64,000 nt of DNA from UBA8079 sp965205535 (GCA_965205535.1 CBDBHH010000005.1:1922001-1986000); one strand, 5' to 3'; positions 31,779-40,217 are shown, counted from the stretch's first letter. Program-made: numbers and translations. The notes: generated by a model from the letters alone, not told the origin.

Positions 31779-32558
31779 ATGGCAAACGCAGAAATCGTCG
31801 ATCTATATCCCAGCGTTCAGGACCAGGTGTCGCCCGAAGAATGGGCAACGCGGGTCGATCTCGCCGCCTGCTACCGGCTCGCCGATCTCTACGGCATGAC
31901 CGACATGACGCGAACCCATATTTCGGCGCGGGTGCCCGGGGAGGAAACATTCCTGCTCAACCCCTATGGGTTGATGTTCAACGAGATCACCGCGTCGAGC
32001 CTGATCAAGACCGACCTCGACGGCAACGAGATCGAGAATAACGGCCCCTACAAGATCAACCGGGCCGGCTTCACGATCCACAGCGCCGTTCATGCCGCAC
32101 GCCCGGAAATCGCCTGCGTGATGCACACCCATTCGGATGCGGGGATGGCCCTGTCGGCGATGAAATGCGGATTGCTGTTCATCACCCAGCACTCGATGCG
32201 CTTCTACAACCGGATCTCGTATCACGACTATGAAGGACCGGCGCTCGATCTGGATGAGCGTGCGCGGCTGACGGATGATCTGGGCGACAACCTTGCCATG
32301 GTCCTGCGCAACCACGGGTTTCTCGCCGCCGGCGGGTCGATCTCCGAGGCATTCTCGGTGATGTTCTATCTTGAGAAATGCGCCAAGAGCCAGATTCAGG
32401 CGCTTTCAGCGGGCGGTCCCGACGCGCTGGTATACCCGTCGCCAGAGGTTTGCGAGCAATCGGCGCAACTGTTCGAGAATGCGCTGCCGGTCGCCACGCG
32501 TGACTGGGCGGGCCATTTGCGCCGCCTCGATGCGTTGGACCCGAGTTATCTCACCTAG
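31779..32558 (+). CDS. Class II aldolase/adducin family protein
   Basis: A 259-residue Zn-dependent aldolase-fold protein preceded by AGGAGG. Zinc ligands are visible in V-M-H-T-H-S-D-A-G and R-N-H-G-F-L-A-A-G. The N-terminal D-M-T-R-T-H-I-S-A-R-V-P-G and L-N-P-Y-G-L-M-F-N-E are the substrate-binding loops of the fuculose-aldolase family. It could cleave a hydroxy-oxo acid or decarboxylate one. It is the last gene of the apparent TRAP-TPP-GST-FAH-aldolase unit. Confidence 0.88.
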   Translation: MANAEIVDLYPSVQDQVSPEEWATRVDLAACYRLADLYGMTDMTRTHISARVPGEETFLLNPYGLMFNEITASSLIKTDLDGNEIENNGPYKINRAGFTIHSAVHAARPEIACVMHTHSDAGMALSAMKCGLLFITQHSMRFYNRISYHDYEGPALDLDERARLTDDLGDNLAMVLRNHGFLAAGGSISEAFSVMFYLEKCAKSQIQALSAGGPDALVYPSPEVCEQSAQLFENALPVATRDWAGHLRRLDALDPSYLT

Positions 32559-32638
32559 TTTGGGGGCGTCGAAAGTTATCGACGGCGCGCACCCAGTCGC
32601 CTAAAACCCTCCGGTTTCCATCACACATTGAAACCTAG

Positions 32639-32887
32639 ATGCCTCGCAATCTCGGCTCCACATTGTTGCGGCTGTTTATCCTGTCCCTGGTGATCGGGCT
32701 TGTCCTGTCGGCATTCGATATCCGGCCGGAATCGCTGCTAGGTGCCGTGGGCGGGACCGTCGAGAGTATTTTCAATGTGATTGCGGACACCGTGGAGTGG
32801 GCCGTACCGTTTGTCCTGATCGGCGCGGTGGTGGTGATCCCGATCTGGCTGATTTTGGCCGCGATCAGAATTGCGCGGCGACGATAA
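32639..32887 (+). CDS. Small two-helix membrane protein (DUF6460-like)
   Basis: An 82-residue protein with an N-terminal hydrophobic helix (L-L-R-L-F-I-L-S-L-V-I-G-L-V-L-S-A), a central soluble stretch with R-P-E-S-L-L-G, and a second helix (F-V-L-I-G-A-V-V-V-I-P-I-W-L-I-L-A-A) ending in positive residues. This pattern matches DUF6460, a short alphaproteobacterial membrane family of unknown function, from memory of the family. It stands before the MscS gene on the same strand. Confidence 0.6.
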   Translation: MPRNLGSTLLRLFILSLVIGLVLSAFDIRPESLLGAVGGTVESIFNVIADTVEWAVPFVLIGAVVVIPIWLILAAIRIARRR

Positions 32888-32962
32888 CAGGAATTCAGAA
32901 ACAAACTGGTTCGCGAGCGTGGGGAGGCGCGCAGCCAGGAATTTGAACCAGGAGTAAGCACA

Positions 32963-33793
32963 ATGAACAACGAAGACATTCAGAACCTGCTCGAGCAGGT
33001 CTACGCCGTACTGGTGAGCTATGGGCTAAACGTGCTCGGCGCACTGGCCATCATCATCATCGGCTTCATGGTTGCCGGGTGGGCGCACCGTTCGCTGGAA
33101 CGCACCTTGAGTCGCAGCGGCCGCGTTGATGCAACGCTTGTCCGGTTCTTCGGCAGCCTCCTGCGCTACGCGATCATCGCCTTTGTCATTATCGCAGCAC
33201 TGCAGCAATTCGGCGTGCAGGCGACCAGCCTTGTGGCCGTCTTCGGTGCCGCGGGCCTGGCCATTGGTCTCGCATTACAGGGCACGCTCAGCAATGTCGC
33301 GGCCGGCGTAATGCTGTTGTTGTTCCGGCCCTTCAAGATTGGTGAATTCGTCACCGCGGGCGGCCAGACGGGCACGGTCAAGGAAATCGGCCTCTTCACC
33401 ACGGAAATGGCGACTGGCGACAATGTGAAGATCATCATCCCGAACGGCCAGATCTGGGGTTCCGCGATCCAGAACTTCAGCGCCAATCCGACCCGTCGTG
33501 TCGATCTGATGATGGGCATCGACTATGGCGACAACATCGACACCGCCATCGCGACCATCAACCGGGTGATCGGCGAGGAAAGCCGGGCTCTCAAGGACCC
33601 GGAATCGGTTGTCGCCGTCGCCGAACTGGCCGACAGTTCGGTCAACATCGTGGTCCGCGTCTGGGTCAATTCCGGCGATTACTGGGGCGTGCGCTGGGAC
33701 CTCATGAAGACCCTCAAGGAACAGCTCGAGGCGGACGGCATTTCCATTCCGTTCCCCCAGCAGACTGTCCACCACGTCAACGCCGCCGAGTAA
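32963..33793 (+). CDS. Small-conductance mechanosensitive channel, MscS family
   Basis: A 276-residue inner-membrane channel that opens under membrane tension on osmotic downshock. Three N-terminal helices are visible; the pore-lining third contains G-A-A-G-L-A-I-G-L-A-L-Q-G-T-L-S-N with regularly spaced Gly/Ala, followed by F-R-P-F-K-I-G-E-F-V and the beta domain with I-P-N-G-Q-I-W. Length is close to E. coli MscS (286). The MDR gene starts ten bases downstream of its stop. Confidence 0.95.
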   Translation: MNNEDIQNLLEQVYAVLVSYGLNVLGALAIIIIGFMVAGWAHRSLERTLSRSGRVDATLVRFFGSLLRYAIIAFVIIAALQQFGVQATSLVAVFGAAGLAIGLALQGTLSNVAAGVMLLLFRPFKIGEFVTAGGQTGTVKEIGLFTTEMATGDNVKIIIPNGQIWGSAIQNFSANPTRRVDLMMGIDYGDNIDTAIATINRVIGEESRALKDPESVVAVAELADSSVNIVVRVWVNSGDYWGVRWDLMKTLKEQLEADGISIPFPQQTVHHVNAAE

Positions 33794-33802
33794 CGGCCGA
33801 AG

Positions 33803-34816
33803 ATGCGCGCGGCGGTCCTTTCAAAGGCAGGTATCGACAATCTGTCGGTTGTCGACCTGCCGGACCCCGAACCGGGCCCGGGCGAGGTTCTTGTCCGGGT
33901 GCGGGCCGCGACGCTCAACTACCGCGACCTGCTGACCGTCGAGGGCGGCTACGGCTCGCGCCAGCGCACAGAAAACCTGATCCCCGTGTCCGACGGTGCG
34001 GGCGAAGTGGTGGCGGTCGGCACCGGCGTCACTCGGTTCAATACGGGTGACCGGGTTGTTGCCAACTTTTTCCAGGAATGGCTGTCGGGCGAGCCCGACG
34101 AGGCCAGGCTCCATTCGGGGTTGGGTGGGCTGATCGACGGGATGGCCTGCGAGTTGCGGGTTTTGCGGGAGTACGGCCTCTGTCACACGCCAGCTCACCT
34201 CACCGATGCGGAGGCGGCGGCGTTGCCGTGCGCGGGGCTGACCGCGTGGAGCGCTGTGTTCGACCAGGGTGGTGTGAAACCGGGAGACCTTGTGCTGACC
34301 CAGGGTTCCGGCGGGGTTTCGGCGTTTGCGCTCCAGTTTGCCAAGATGGCGGGGGCCGAGGTCATCTCCACCTCCTCGTCCGACGAGAAACTCCGGAAAC
34401 TGGGCGAGCTCGGTAGTGATCACTTGATAAATTACGTCGAGACGCCCGAATGGGCGCGGCCGGCCCGCGAGATTTCCGGCGGTCGCGGGCTCGACCTCGT
34501 GGTCGAGGTCGGCGGGGCAGGGACGCTGGAGCAATCCATCAAGGCGGTTCGTCTGGGCGGTGCGGTGATGCTGATCGGCGTGCTGTCGGGCGCCAATCAT
34601 GAATTCCGGCTGCCCCTGGTCGTGACCCGCAAGGTCAGGCTTGAGGGCGTGACCTGCGGTTCGCGCGAGCAGTTCGAGGCGATGCTCCGCGCAATTGATC
34701 AGAACGGCCTTAAGCCCGCACTGGATGACCAGCGTTTCAGCCTCGACACGCTTCCCGACGCGATGGCCCATCTGCGTGAAGGTCGCCATTTCGGCAAGGT
34801 TGTTGTCGAAATCTGA
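33803..34816 (+). CDS. Medium-chain dehydrogenase/reductase (zinc-free type), NAD(P)-dependent
   Basis: A 337-residue MDR protein. The N-terminal catalytic domain has L-N-Y-R-D-L-L-T (position of the catalytic region) and V-S-D-G-A-G-E-V-V-A-V-G; the C-terminal Rossmann domain has L-T-Q-G-S-G-G-V-S-A-F-A. The Cys/His zinc ligands of alcohol dehydrogenases and the structural four-Cys lobe are absent, so it resembles quinone/enoyl reductase-like MDRs. The substrate is unknown. Confidence 0.82.
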   Translation: MRAAVLSKAGIDNLSVVDLPDPEPGPGEVLVRVRAATLNYRDLLTVEGGYGSRQRTENLIPVSDGAGEVVAVGTGVTRFNTGDRVVANFFQEWLSGEPDEARLHSGLGGLIDGMACELRVLREYGLCHTPAHLTDAEAAALPCAGLTAWSAVFDQGGVKPGDLVLTQGSGGVSAFALQFAKMAGAEVISTSSSDEKLRKLGELGSDHLINYVETPEWARPAREISGGRGLDLVVEVGGAGTLEQSIKAVRLGGAVMLIGVLSGANHEFRLPLVVTRKVRLEGVTCGSREQFEAMLRAIDQNGLKPALDDQRFSLDTLPDAMAHLREGRHFGKVVVEI

Positions 34817-34956
34817 CAATCGCCCCCATGGCGAGGTATTTCCCGCCAAAAGCGGTTGCCTTCGGCCCCGTTTTCGCGAATGCTGATCCCCACGGAAAAG
34901 CCGATTCTGGCGCGAACTCCTGTTTGCCGCGCGGAACGAAAAAATTGAGGGGAAGC

Positions 34957-35610
34957 ATGAAAAAATACCTGATCGCCGCTGGTGCCCTGCTGTCCATGTC
35001 GACGCCCGCCCTGGCGCATCATCCGCTCGCCGGCATGCCGATGGAGACGTTCGCCCATGGTGTCCTGTCGGGCATCGGCCACCCGATCCTTGGCTTCGAT
35101 CATCTCTTCTTCATCGCCCTGGTCGGCATCGCGGCGCTCTACACCGGCCGCCGTTTCGCCGCACCCGCGACCTATATCGTCGCGATGCTGGTCGGCACCC
35201 TGGTGATGAGCCTCGGCCTGGCCCTGCCGGCAACGGAAATCGTCATCGGCCTGTCGCTGCTGGTCCTCGGCGGGTTCGTCCTGTCGGGCCGCGCGATGGG
35301 CATCGGCCCGGCGGTGGTGTTGTTCACCCTGTTCGGCCTGTTTCATGGTTCGGCCTTCGGCGGCTCGATCGCGGCCCAGGAGGCCGGTGTCGGCAACGCT
35401 GTCCTGATCGGTTACCTGATCGGCCTCGGTGTTACACAATATCTCGTCGCGATGGCGGCCGGCTGGATCGTTGGCACGGCCCTGAAGGCCACCGAAGCGA
35501 GCGCCGTTCAGGCGCGTATCGCCGGTGCGGTTGTCGCCGGTGTCGGCGTGTTCCTGACGCTGGAGAATGCCGAGGGAATGCTGTTCCAGGCCATGGGCTG
35601 GGTCGTCTGA
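34957..35610 (+). CDS. hupE: HupE/UreJ family metal (nickel or cobalt) permease
   Basis: A 217-residue membrane protein. A signal peptide ends at A-L-A-H-H (about residue 20), so the mature protein starts with histidines. The family signature H-P-I-L-G-F-D-H-L-F-F follows in the first helix, then several hydrophobic helices and a second F-G-L-F-H-G-S-A-F-G motif. HupE/UreJ proteins take up Ni or Co, often beside hydrogenase or urease genes; neither is here. The ATG at 34957 is preceded by GAGGGGAAGC. A strong terminator follows. Confidence 0.85.
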   Translation: MKKYLIAAGALLSMSTPALAHHPLAGMPMETFAHGVLSGIGHPILGFDHLFFIALVGIAALYTGRRFAAPATYIVAMLVGTLVMSLGLALPATEIVIGLSLLVLGGFVLSGRAMGIGPAVVLFTLFGLFHGSAFGGSIAAQEAGVGNAVLIGYLIGLGVTQYLVAMAAGWIVGTALKATEASAVQARIAGAVVAGVGVFLTLENAEGMLFQAMGWVV

Positions 35611-35637
35611 GCCGCCACTGAACACCTGAATTTGAAG

Positions 35638-35667
35638 AAGGCGCGGGCGCAAGCCGGCGCCTTTTTT
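35638..35667 (+). terminator. Rho-independent terminator after hupE
   Basis: AAGGCGC (35638-35644) pairs with GCGCCTT (35657-35663), with an inner GGC/GCC and a GCAA tetraloop, then a run of T to 35667. It is one of the clearest terminators in the window and separates hupE from the selenoprotein gene. Confidence 0.85.
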
Positions 35668-35706
35668 CGGTAAAAGTAGACGCAAATCAACGACGGTGAA
35701 TGTCAG

Positions 35707-36798
35707 ATGAGCCTTTACGAAGATTCGAAACTCCCGGTCCGTGCGGACCTTGAGGCCGCCCACCAGGCCCAGTTCGACAGGTTCGGGCAGACCGGCACCT
35801 GGGGCAGTGGCGCGCAACGCATTGCGGTGATTTCGGCCGCCCGGCAGGCGGGAATCGACGCCGGGGTGCTGGAAGCACCCGAGGACGGCGGCGCGACGAG
35901 CGATGTGGAACTGCCCAAGGTGGTGCAGGACATCATTGCCACGGTCGCGGTATCGCCCAAGGATGTGGATCTGGAATTCTACGACGCAGCGCTGGCCACC
36001 GGCCTGAGCGATGCGGAATACACAGAGATCGTCGGGCTGGTGTCCTTCATCACAAATCTGGACGTGTTCGCGCGCGGCATCGGGGTTCCGCTGCGGCCGC
36101 TGCCGGAACCGCAACCGGGCGAGCCGTCACGGGTGCGCCCGCCCGAGGCTGTCCAGGAACAGGCCTTCGTGCCGACGATCCCGAACCCGCCCGAGGGCGG
36201 CGAGGTGGCCAAAGCCATGTACGGGCCGTTCAAGCCCTACATCATGCGGGCCATGAGCCTGGTGCCGGAAGAGTTTGCGGACCATATCGCGCTGGAGCGT
36301 GCCCAGTATCTGCCGCTTGAAAAGGTCATGGAGTTCGACTTCAACCATCATGACGGGCTGACCCGGCCCCAGGCGGAGGTCGTCGCCGGGCGGGTATCAG
36401 CGCTCAACGACTGCTTTTACTGAACCACCGGGCATGCCCGGTTCCTCCGTGAGAGTGGACAAGCGACAAACCTGAACGTGAACCCCGAGGCGCTGGTGCG
36501 CCCGGAACTGGATACCGGCGTACCCCATGGCGACCTGCTGCTGGTCTTCGCCGAGGCGATCATCGGCACCGACCGGGCCGCACTCGACGCGGTCCGCGCG
36601 GCGTTGATCGAGGCGCTCGGCCCGGAAGCGATCGCCGGTGCATCCGCGATCGCGGGCAACTTCACCAAGAATGACCGGGTCGCCAACGCGCTCGGCATTC
36701 CCGTGGACCCGCCGGTGCTGCAGGGAACCGAGGAGCTACGCGAACAGCTCGGCCTCAACGACTACGCGTCGGCCCAGAACACGTTCCGGCACATGTAG
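35707..36798 (+). CDS. Probable selenoprotein: AhpD/carboxymuconolactone decarboxylase-like, UGA read as Sec
   Basis: A single 363-codon frame interrupted only by TGA at 36421-36423 (residue 239). Both sides are in the same phase and no stop or shift lies elsewhere. The residues around it read R-V-S-A-L-N-D-C-F-Y-U-T-T-G-H-A-R-F-L-R, which is the AhpD/CMD redox motif (family form C-x-x-C-x-x-x-H) with Sec as the second half of a C-x-x-U pair. After the TGA homology continues (F-T-K-N-D-R-V-A-N-A-L-G-I-P-V-D). The N-terminal 140 residues appear to be a second, cysteine-free CMD-like domain. AhpD-like selenoproteins are known in bacteria; expected activity is thiol-dependent peroxide reduction. 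A SECIS-like hairpin follows. selA/B/C/D are not in the window. If UGA is not recoded, the product would be a 238-residue truncation. Confidence 0.82.
36441..36460 (+). promoter_or_regulatory. Candidate bacterial SECIS hairpin
   Basis: Inside the coding sequence, GTTCCTC (36441-36447) pairs with 36453-36460 (GAGAGTGGAC reading from 36451), giving seven pairs with one wobble and one bulged U, and an apical loop CGUGA (36448-36452) whose second base is G. The loop begins 24 nt after the UGA. Bacterial SECIS elements usually have the apical loop 16-37 nt from the UGA and a G among its first two bases. A second, GC-rich hairpin (36426-36441) sits immediately after the UGA. Confidence 0.5.
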
Positions 36799-36810
36799 GG
36801 CGAGCTTGCA

Positions 36811-36963
36811 CCCTTCGAGACGATCGCTGCGCGAACTCCTCAGGGTGAGGCATCTACATTTTCCCTCATGCTGAGGAGCCGTCGTAGACGGCGTCTCGAA
36901 GCACGTTTGCCCTGATCGGCGCACCCCTTCGAGACGCTCGCGCTGCTCGCTCCTCAGGGTGAC
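36811..36963. repeat. Palindromic intergenic repeat, family A (one full, one half copy)
   Basis: A full unit (36811-36904) begins CCCTTCGAGACG, has TCCTCAGGGTGAGG, a short T-rich centre, CTCATGCTGAGGAGCC, and ends GCGTCTCGAAGC, so the two arms pair. A half unit follows at 36925-36963. Further copies lie at 41221, 54196 and 59243. It fills the gap between the selenoprotein gene and the convergent SDR gene. Confidence 0.85.
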
Positions 36964-36977
36964 GGGTGTTGGCGGGC

Positions 36978-37718
36978 CTACCGCGCGCCGGACACGTTGA
37001 CCTTGGTGCCCGCGATGTAGGACGCGTCGTCCGACAGCAGGAACAGGATCGTGTTGGCGACTTCCGGCGCCTGGCCCACACGCTTCATGGGCAGGTTCGG
37101 GCCTACCGCCTCGACCCGGCCTTCCGGCTGGATCTCGGTGTCGATGACCCCCGGGCTGACCGCGTTCACGCGGATGCCCTCGGCGGCGACTTCCTGGGCC
37201 ATACCCCAGTTCATGGAATCGATGGCACCCTTGGAAGCCGCGTAGGGGACGTTCACGCCCGCACCGCCCAGATGGGAGGCCGCCGACGACAGGTTGACGA
37301 TGGCACCACCCTTGCCGCCATGCTTGGTGGACATGCGCTTGATGGCCTCGCGGCAGCAAATCATCGTCGAGGTGATGTTGAGGGTCCAGAGTTCCTCGAG
37401 CGCGTTCCAGTCATCGAGCTCGTCGACGCGGGCATAGGGGCCGACGATACCGGCACTGTTGACCAGATGTGTCACCGTGCCGAGTTCCTTGTCCACGGTC
37501 TCGAACATCCGGTTGATGCCGGCTTCCTTGGTGATGTCGGCCTGGACGGCAAGTGCCTTCGCCCCGGCGGCCTCGCACGCGGCGACGACCTGGTCGGCGC
37601 GTTCCTTGTTGCCCACGTAGTTGACGCAGATGGCCTCATAGCCCGCTTCGGCGGCCCCGATGCAGGTGGCCGCACCTAGGCCCCGGCTACCGCCGGTCAC
37701 GATCAATACTCTCGACAT
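36978..37718 (-). CDS. Short-chain dehydrogenase/reductase (SDR family)
   Basis: A 246-residue classical SDR, close to FabG-like enzymes. The nucleotide loop T-G-G-S-R-G-L-G is near residue 8, N-S-A-G-I at about 87, and the catalytic Ser-Tyr-Lys in S-S-A-A-S and P-Y-A-A-S-K-G. The C terminus has I-R-V-N-A-V-S-P-G-V-I-D-T and ends in N-V-S-G-A-R. It would reduce a carbonyl or oxidise an alcohol with NAD(P)(H); the substrate is unknown. It is divergent from the OsmC gene. Confidence 0.92.
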   Translation of the reverse strand: MSRVLIVTGGSRGLGAATCIGAAEAGYEAICVNYVGNKERADQVVAACEAAGAKALAVQADITKEAGINRMFETVDKELGTVTHLVNSAGIVGPYARVDELDDWNALEELWTLNITSTMICCREAIKRMSTKHGGKGGAIVNLSSAASHLGGAGVNVPYAASKGAIDSMNWGMAQEVAAEGIRVNAVSPGVIDTEIQPEGRVEAVGPNLPMKRVGQAPEVANTILFLLSDDASYIAGTKVNVSGAR

Positions 37719-37864
37719 GGAACTTCCCCCGGGTTGGTCTTTTTTGCTGTTCCCTCATGCATAGCGATTTGGCGCACCCGGTTCAATCGCGCCCTTTGCG
37801 ATGGGGCCATCTGTGCGGCACAATCCGGGCAGAGAACAACAAAATCATGCAAGGTACGGAGACG

Positions 37865-38359
37865 ATGGCCGAAGACGATCTCAAGAGTTTCGACGTGGTG
37901 TTTGAGTGTGATGCCAGCGGTGTGGGCAAGATGCGCTGCGAGATGGATGTGCGCCTCGTCGTGCCCGAAACCATCGAATGGGATATGGCGTCGGACGAAC
38001 ACGGCTATCACGGCGGCGACGGTTCGGCACCGCTGCCCATTGCCTATTTCACCGCCGGGCTGACGTCGTGCCTGATGACCCAGATGCGCGCCTTCGCCAA
38101 GCGCCTGCGGATCGACATCGCCAACCCGAAGATCTCGTGCCGCTGCGAGTGGGTGGCGACCCAGCGGGGCCGCGAGCCTTATGAGTCCGCGCCCAAGGGC
38201 ATCTACATGGACATCATGATGGACTGTGAGGCACCGCTCGAAGACCAGCTGCGCCTGATCGAGGCGGCCAAGAAGGGCTGCTTCATCGAGGCCATGCTCA
38301 CACCCCAGAACAACATCGTCCACCGCCTCCGCACCGCCGACGGCTGGGTGGATTGCTGA
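37865..38359 (+). CDS. OsmC family protein
   Basis: A protein of about 164 residues with the OsmC/Ohr fold. The segments G-L-T-S-C-L-M-T-Q-M-R-A-F-A-K-R and K-G-C-F-I-E-A-M-L-T-P carry the two cysteines that form the thiol peroxidase centre in OsmC/Ohr proteins, although several family members are not peroxidases. ATG 37865 has GGAG close by; ATG 37847 would add six residues. It is divergent from the SDR gene and followed by a palindromic repeat. Confidence 0.82.
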   Translation: MAEDDLKSFDVVFECDASGVGKMRCEMDVRLVVPETIEWDMASDEHGYHGGDGSAPLPIAYFTAGLTSCLMTQMRAFAKRLRIDIANPKISCRCEWVATQRGREPYESAPKGIYMDIMMDCEAPLEDQLRLIEAAKKGCFIEAMLTPQNNIVHRLRTADGWVDC

Positions 38360-38373
38360 CGGTTGCTCTTGAT

Positions 38374-38467
38374 CGTCATGCCCGCGAAGGCGGGCATCCA
38401 TAGACGCCGATGTATGCCCTGGCACCCGCCTGTGTTTATGGGTTCCCGCCTTCGCGGGAACGACGAC
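38374..38467. repeat. Intergenic inverted repeat, family with CCCGCGAAGGCGGG
   Basis: Two inverted arms, CGTCATGCCCGCGAAGGCGG near 38374 and its mirrored form ending at 38467 (TTCCCGCCTTCGCGGGAACG), flank a 45-nt centre. Each arm is itself a small hairpin (CCCGC-GAAG-GCGGG). Similar CGTCATxCCCGCGAAGGCGGG repeats are common in alphaproteobacterial genomes. Confidence 0.8.
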
Positions 38468-38517
38468 ACGACAGGTGTTTGCTAGACTCGCGGCGAACCC
38501 AACACCGGATGACGTGA

Positions 38518-39300
38518 ATGCTCAAATTCTCCTCCTGCATCATGATGATGTTCCCCGATCTGCCATTGCCCGAACGCATCACGGCGGCGGCCGATGCGGG
38601 CTTTCCCGGCGTCGAGATCCAGCGCCCCTATGACCAGGACCTGACCGAGCTGTCCAAGCGCCTGGAACGGGCCGGGGTGGAATGCACGCTCCTCAACACG
38701 CCCTATGGCGAAACTGACGCCACGAAGTTCGGCCGCGCGGCGATCCCGGGCGAGGAGGCGGCGTTCGCCGATGACCTCAAGCTCGCCATGGACAGTGCGG
38801 AGGCCCTGGGCTGCACGCGCATCCACGTCATGTCCGGAACCATGTCCGCCGACGCCGATCCGCTGGCCCATCGCCAGACGCTGCTGTCGAACCTGCGCGC
38901 GGGCGCGGTGGCGGCCTCGGCGCGGGGCATGACACTCCACATTGAGCCCCTGAACCTGACCGACAACCCGGGGTACTTCCTGATCGGCCAGGCCATGGGC
39001 CATTCGATCGTGGAGGAGGCCGGGATGGACAATGTGAAGGTGCAGTTCGACCTGTATCACGCCCAGATGTCGGAGGGGTTCATCGCCGACAAGATCGAGC
39101 GTTACCTCGCCAAGTCCGGCTATGTGCAGTTCGCCGGCGTGCCCGGCCGCCACGAGCCCGACGATGGTGAAATGAACTACGACTTCCTGTTCGCGATGCT
39201 CGAGGCCGCCGGCTACGACGGCTGGGTGGGCGCTGAGTACAAGCCCCGCGGCGACACGCTGGCCGGGCTCGGCTGGGCGAAGGCGTACGGGATCGGGTAG
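38518..39300 (+). CDS. Hydroxypyruvate isomerase-like TIM-barrel protein
   Basis: A 260-residue AP-endonuclease-2-like TIM barrel, resembling hydroxypyruvate isomerase (Hyi). Marks are the opening L-K-F-S-S-C-I-M-M-M-F, A-G-F-P-G-V-E-I-Q-R-P-Y, H-I-E-P-L-N-L-T-D-N-P-G-Y-F-L near the metal site, V-Q-F-D-L-Y-H-A-Q-M and the terminal G-W-V-G-A-E-Y-K-P. Glutamates and histidines for a divalent metal are present. It may convert hydroxypyruvate and tartronate semialdehyde or a related oxo sugar. The gene stands alone and converges on the hydrolase gene with 7 bp between stops. Confidence 0.85.
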   Translation: MLKFSSCIMMMFPDLPLPERITAAADAGFPGVEIQRPYDQDLTELSKRLERAGVECTLLNTPYGETDATKFGRAAIPGEEAAFADDLKLAMDSAEALGCTRIHVMSGTMSADADPLAHRQTLLSNLRAGAVAASARGMTLHIEPLNLTDNPGYFLIGQAMGHSIVEEAGMDNVKVQFDLYHAQMSEGFIADKIERYLAKSGYVQFAGVPGRHEPDDGEMNYDFLFAMLEAAGYDGWVGAEYKPRGDTLAGLGWAKAYGIG

Positions 39301-39307
39301 CCGCGTC

Positions 39308-40195
39308 CTACTTATCCGGCGTCCACAGGATATCCGTGGTCATCGAGCGCGGGTCGCGCAGCTCCCAGCGGCCCGCATCGACCCGCGCCAGGAAGTCGCC
39401 CAACTGCTGATTGAAGAGCGCCGGCTCCTCCAGGTTGATCAGGTGGCCCGAGCGCGGCAGGAGCACGAGCGCGGCCGAGCGGATGTTGCGCTTCATGAAC
39501 AGGCCGACATCGAGGCAAGGGTCGTCCTCGTCGCCATTCATGATCAGTGTCGGCACCTCGAGGGCCTGCATTTCGCGCGCGAAGTCATAGAGGGACGGGC
39601 GACCGCCCTGGACGGCTCGCATGGTGTTCGCGGAGCCGGTCGTCGAATGGTCGGCGAGCTCCTTCGAGAAGGCCTCCCAGCCGCGTGGGTCCTTGTTGGC
39701 GTATTGCACCCGGGTGGGGCCGATGGCGTAGATCTTGGAGAATTCGGTCATCGTGTCGGCCTCGATCCGTGAGGCGACTTCCTTGGTTTCGTCCGCGAAC
39801 TGCGCGTGCACGTCCGGGTGGGCGCCATAGCCTGCGCCCGCGACCGTCAGGGATAGCGCCCGGTCTGGGTGGCGGAACCCGAAATGCAGTGCTGCGAAAC
39901 CGCCCATGGACAGGCCGACGATATGGGCCTTGTCGATGCCCAGCCCGTCGAGCACGGCGAGGATGTCGTCCACCGCCCGGAACTGGCCGTACATTGAGAC
40001 GTCCTCGGGCACGTCACTGGGCGGGTAGCCCCGCGCGTTGAATGCGATCGTGCGGTAGTTGCGCGCGAAGTGGCGCAGCTGCGGTTCCCAGCTGCGGATG
40101 TCGCCGCCGAATTCATGGGCAAACACGATCGGCGTCCCGCTGCCATGTTCCTCGACCCAGAGCTTTACGCCGTCGTCGGTGGTGATGTGCGTCAT
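39308..40195 (-). CDS. Alpha/beta-fold hydrolase (serine type)
   Basis: A 295-residue hydrolase. The nucleophile elbow is G-L-S-M-G-G, the acid lies in M-N-G-D-E-D-D-P, and the histidine is in R-S-G-H-L-I-N-L-E-E, so a complete Ser-Asp-His triad is visible. The oxyanion region is F-A-H-E-F-G-G-D rather than the common H-G. It resembles 3-oxoadipate enol-lactonase/ester hydrolases. The upstream gap to the enoyl-CoA hydratase gene carries a long palindromic repeat. Confidence 0.85.
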   Translation of the reverse strand: MTHITTDDGVKLWVEEHGSGTPIVFAHEFGGDIRSWEPQLRHFARNYRTIAFNARGYPPSDVPEDVSMYGQFRAVDDILAVLDGLGIDKAHIVGLSMGGFAALHFGFRHPDRALSLTVAGAGYGAHPDVHAQFADETKEVASRIEADTMTEFSKIYAIGPTRVQYANKDPRGWEAFSKELADHSTTGSANTMRAVQGGRPSLYDFAREMQALEVPTLIMNGDEDDPCLDVGLFMKRNIRSAALVLLPRSGHLINLEEPALFNQQLGDFLARVDAGRWELRDPRSMTTDILWTPDK

Positions 40196-40217
40196 CGTTT
40201 GTTCTCCTGCTTCCGAT

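Noticed and set aside
34817..34956. Cobalamin or nickel riboswitch before hupE
   Set aside because: I looked for cobalamin-box and NiCo-like conserved segments in the 140-bp leader and saw none; only a normal ribosome site is evident.
35707..36798. Split of the AhpD-like gene by an ordinary nonsense mutation or sequencing error
   Set aside because: The single TGA sits exactly on the redox-motif cysteine position, the phase is unbroken and a SECIS-like hairpin follows at the right distance; recoding explains all three.
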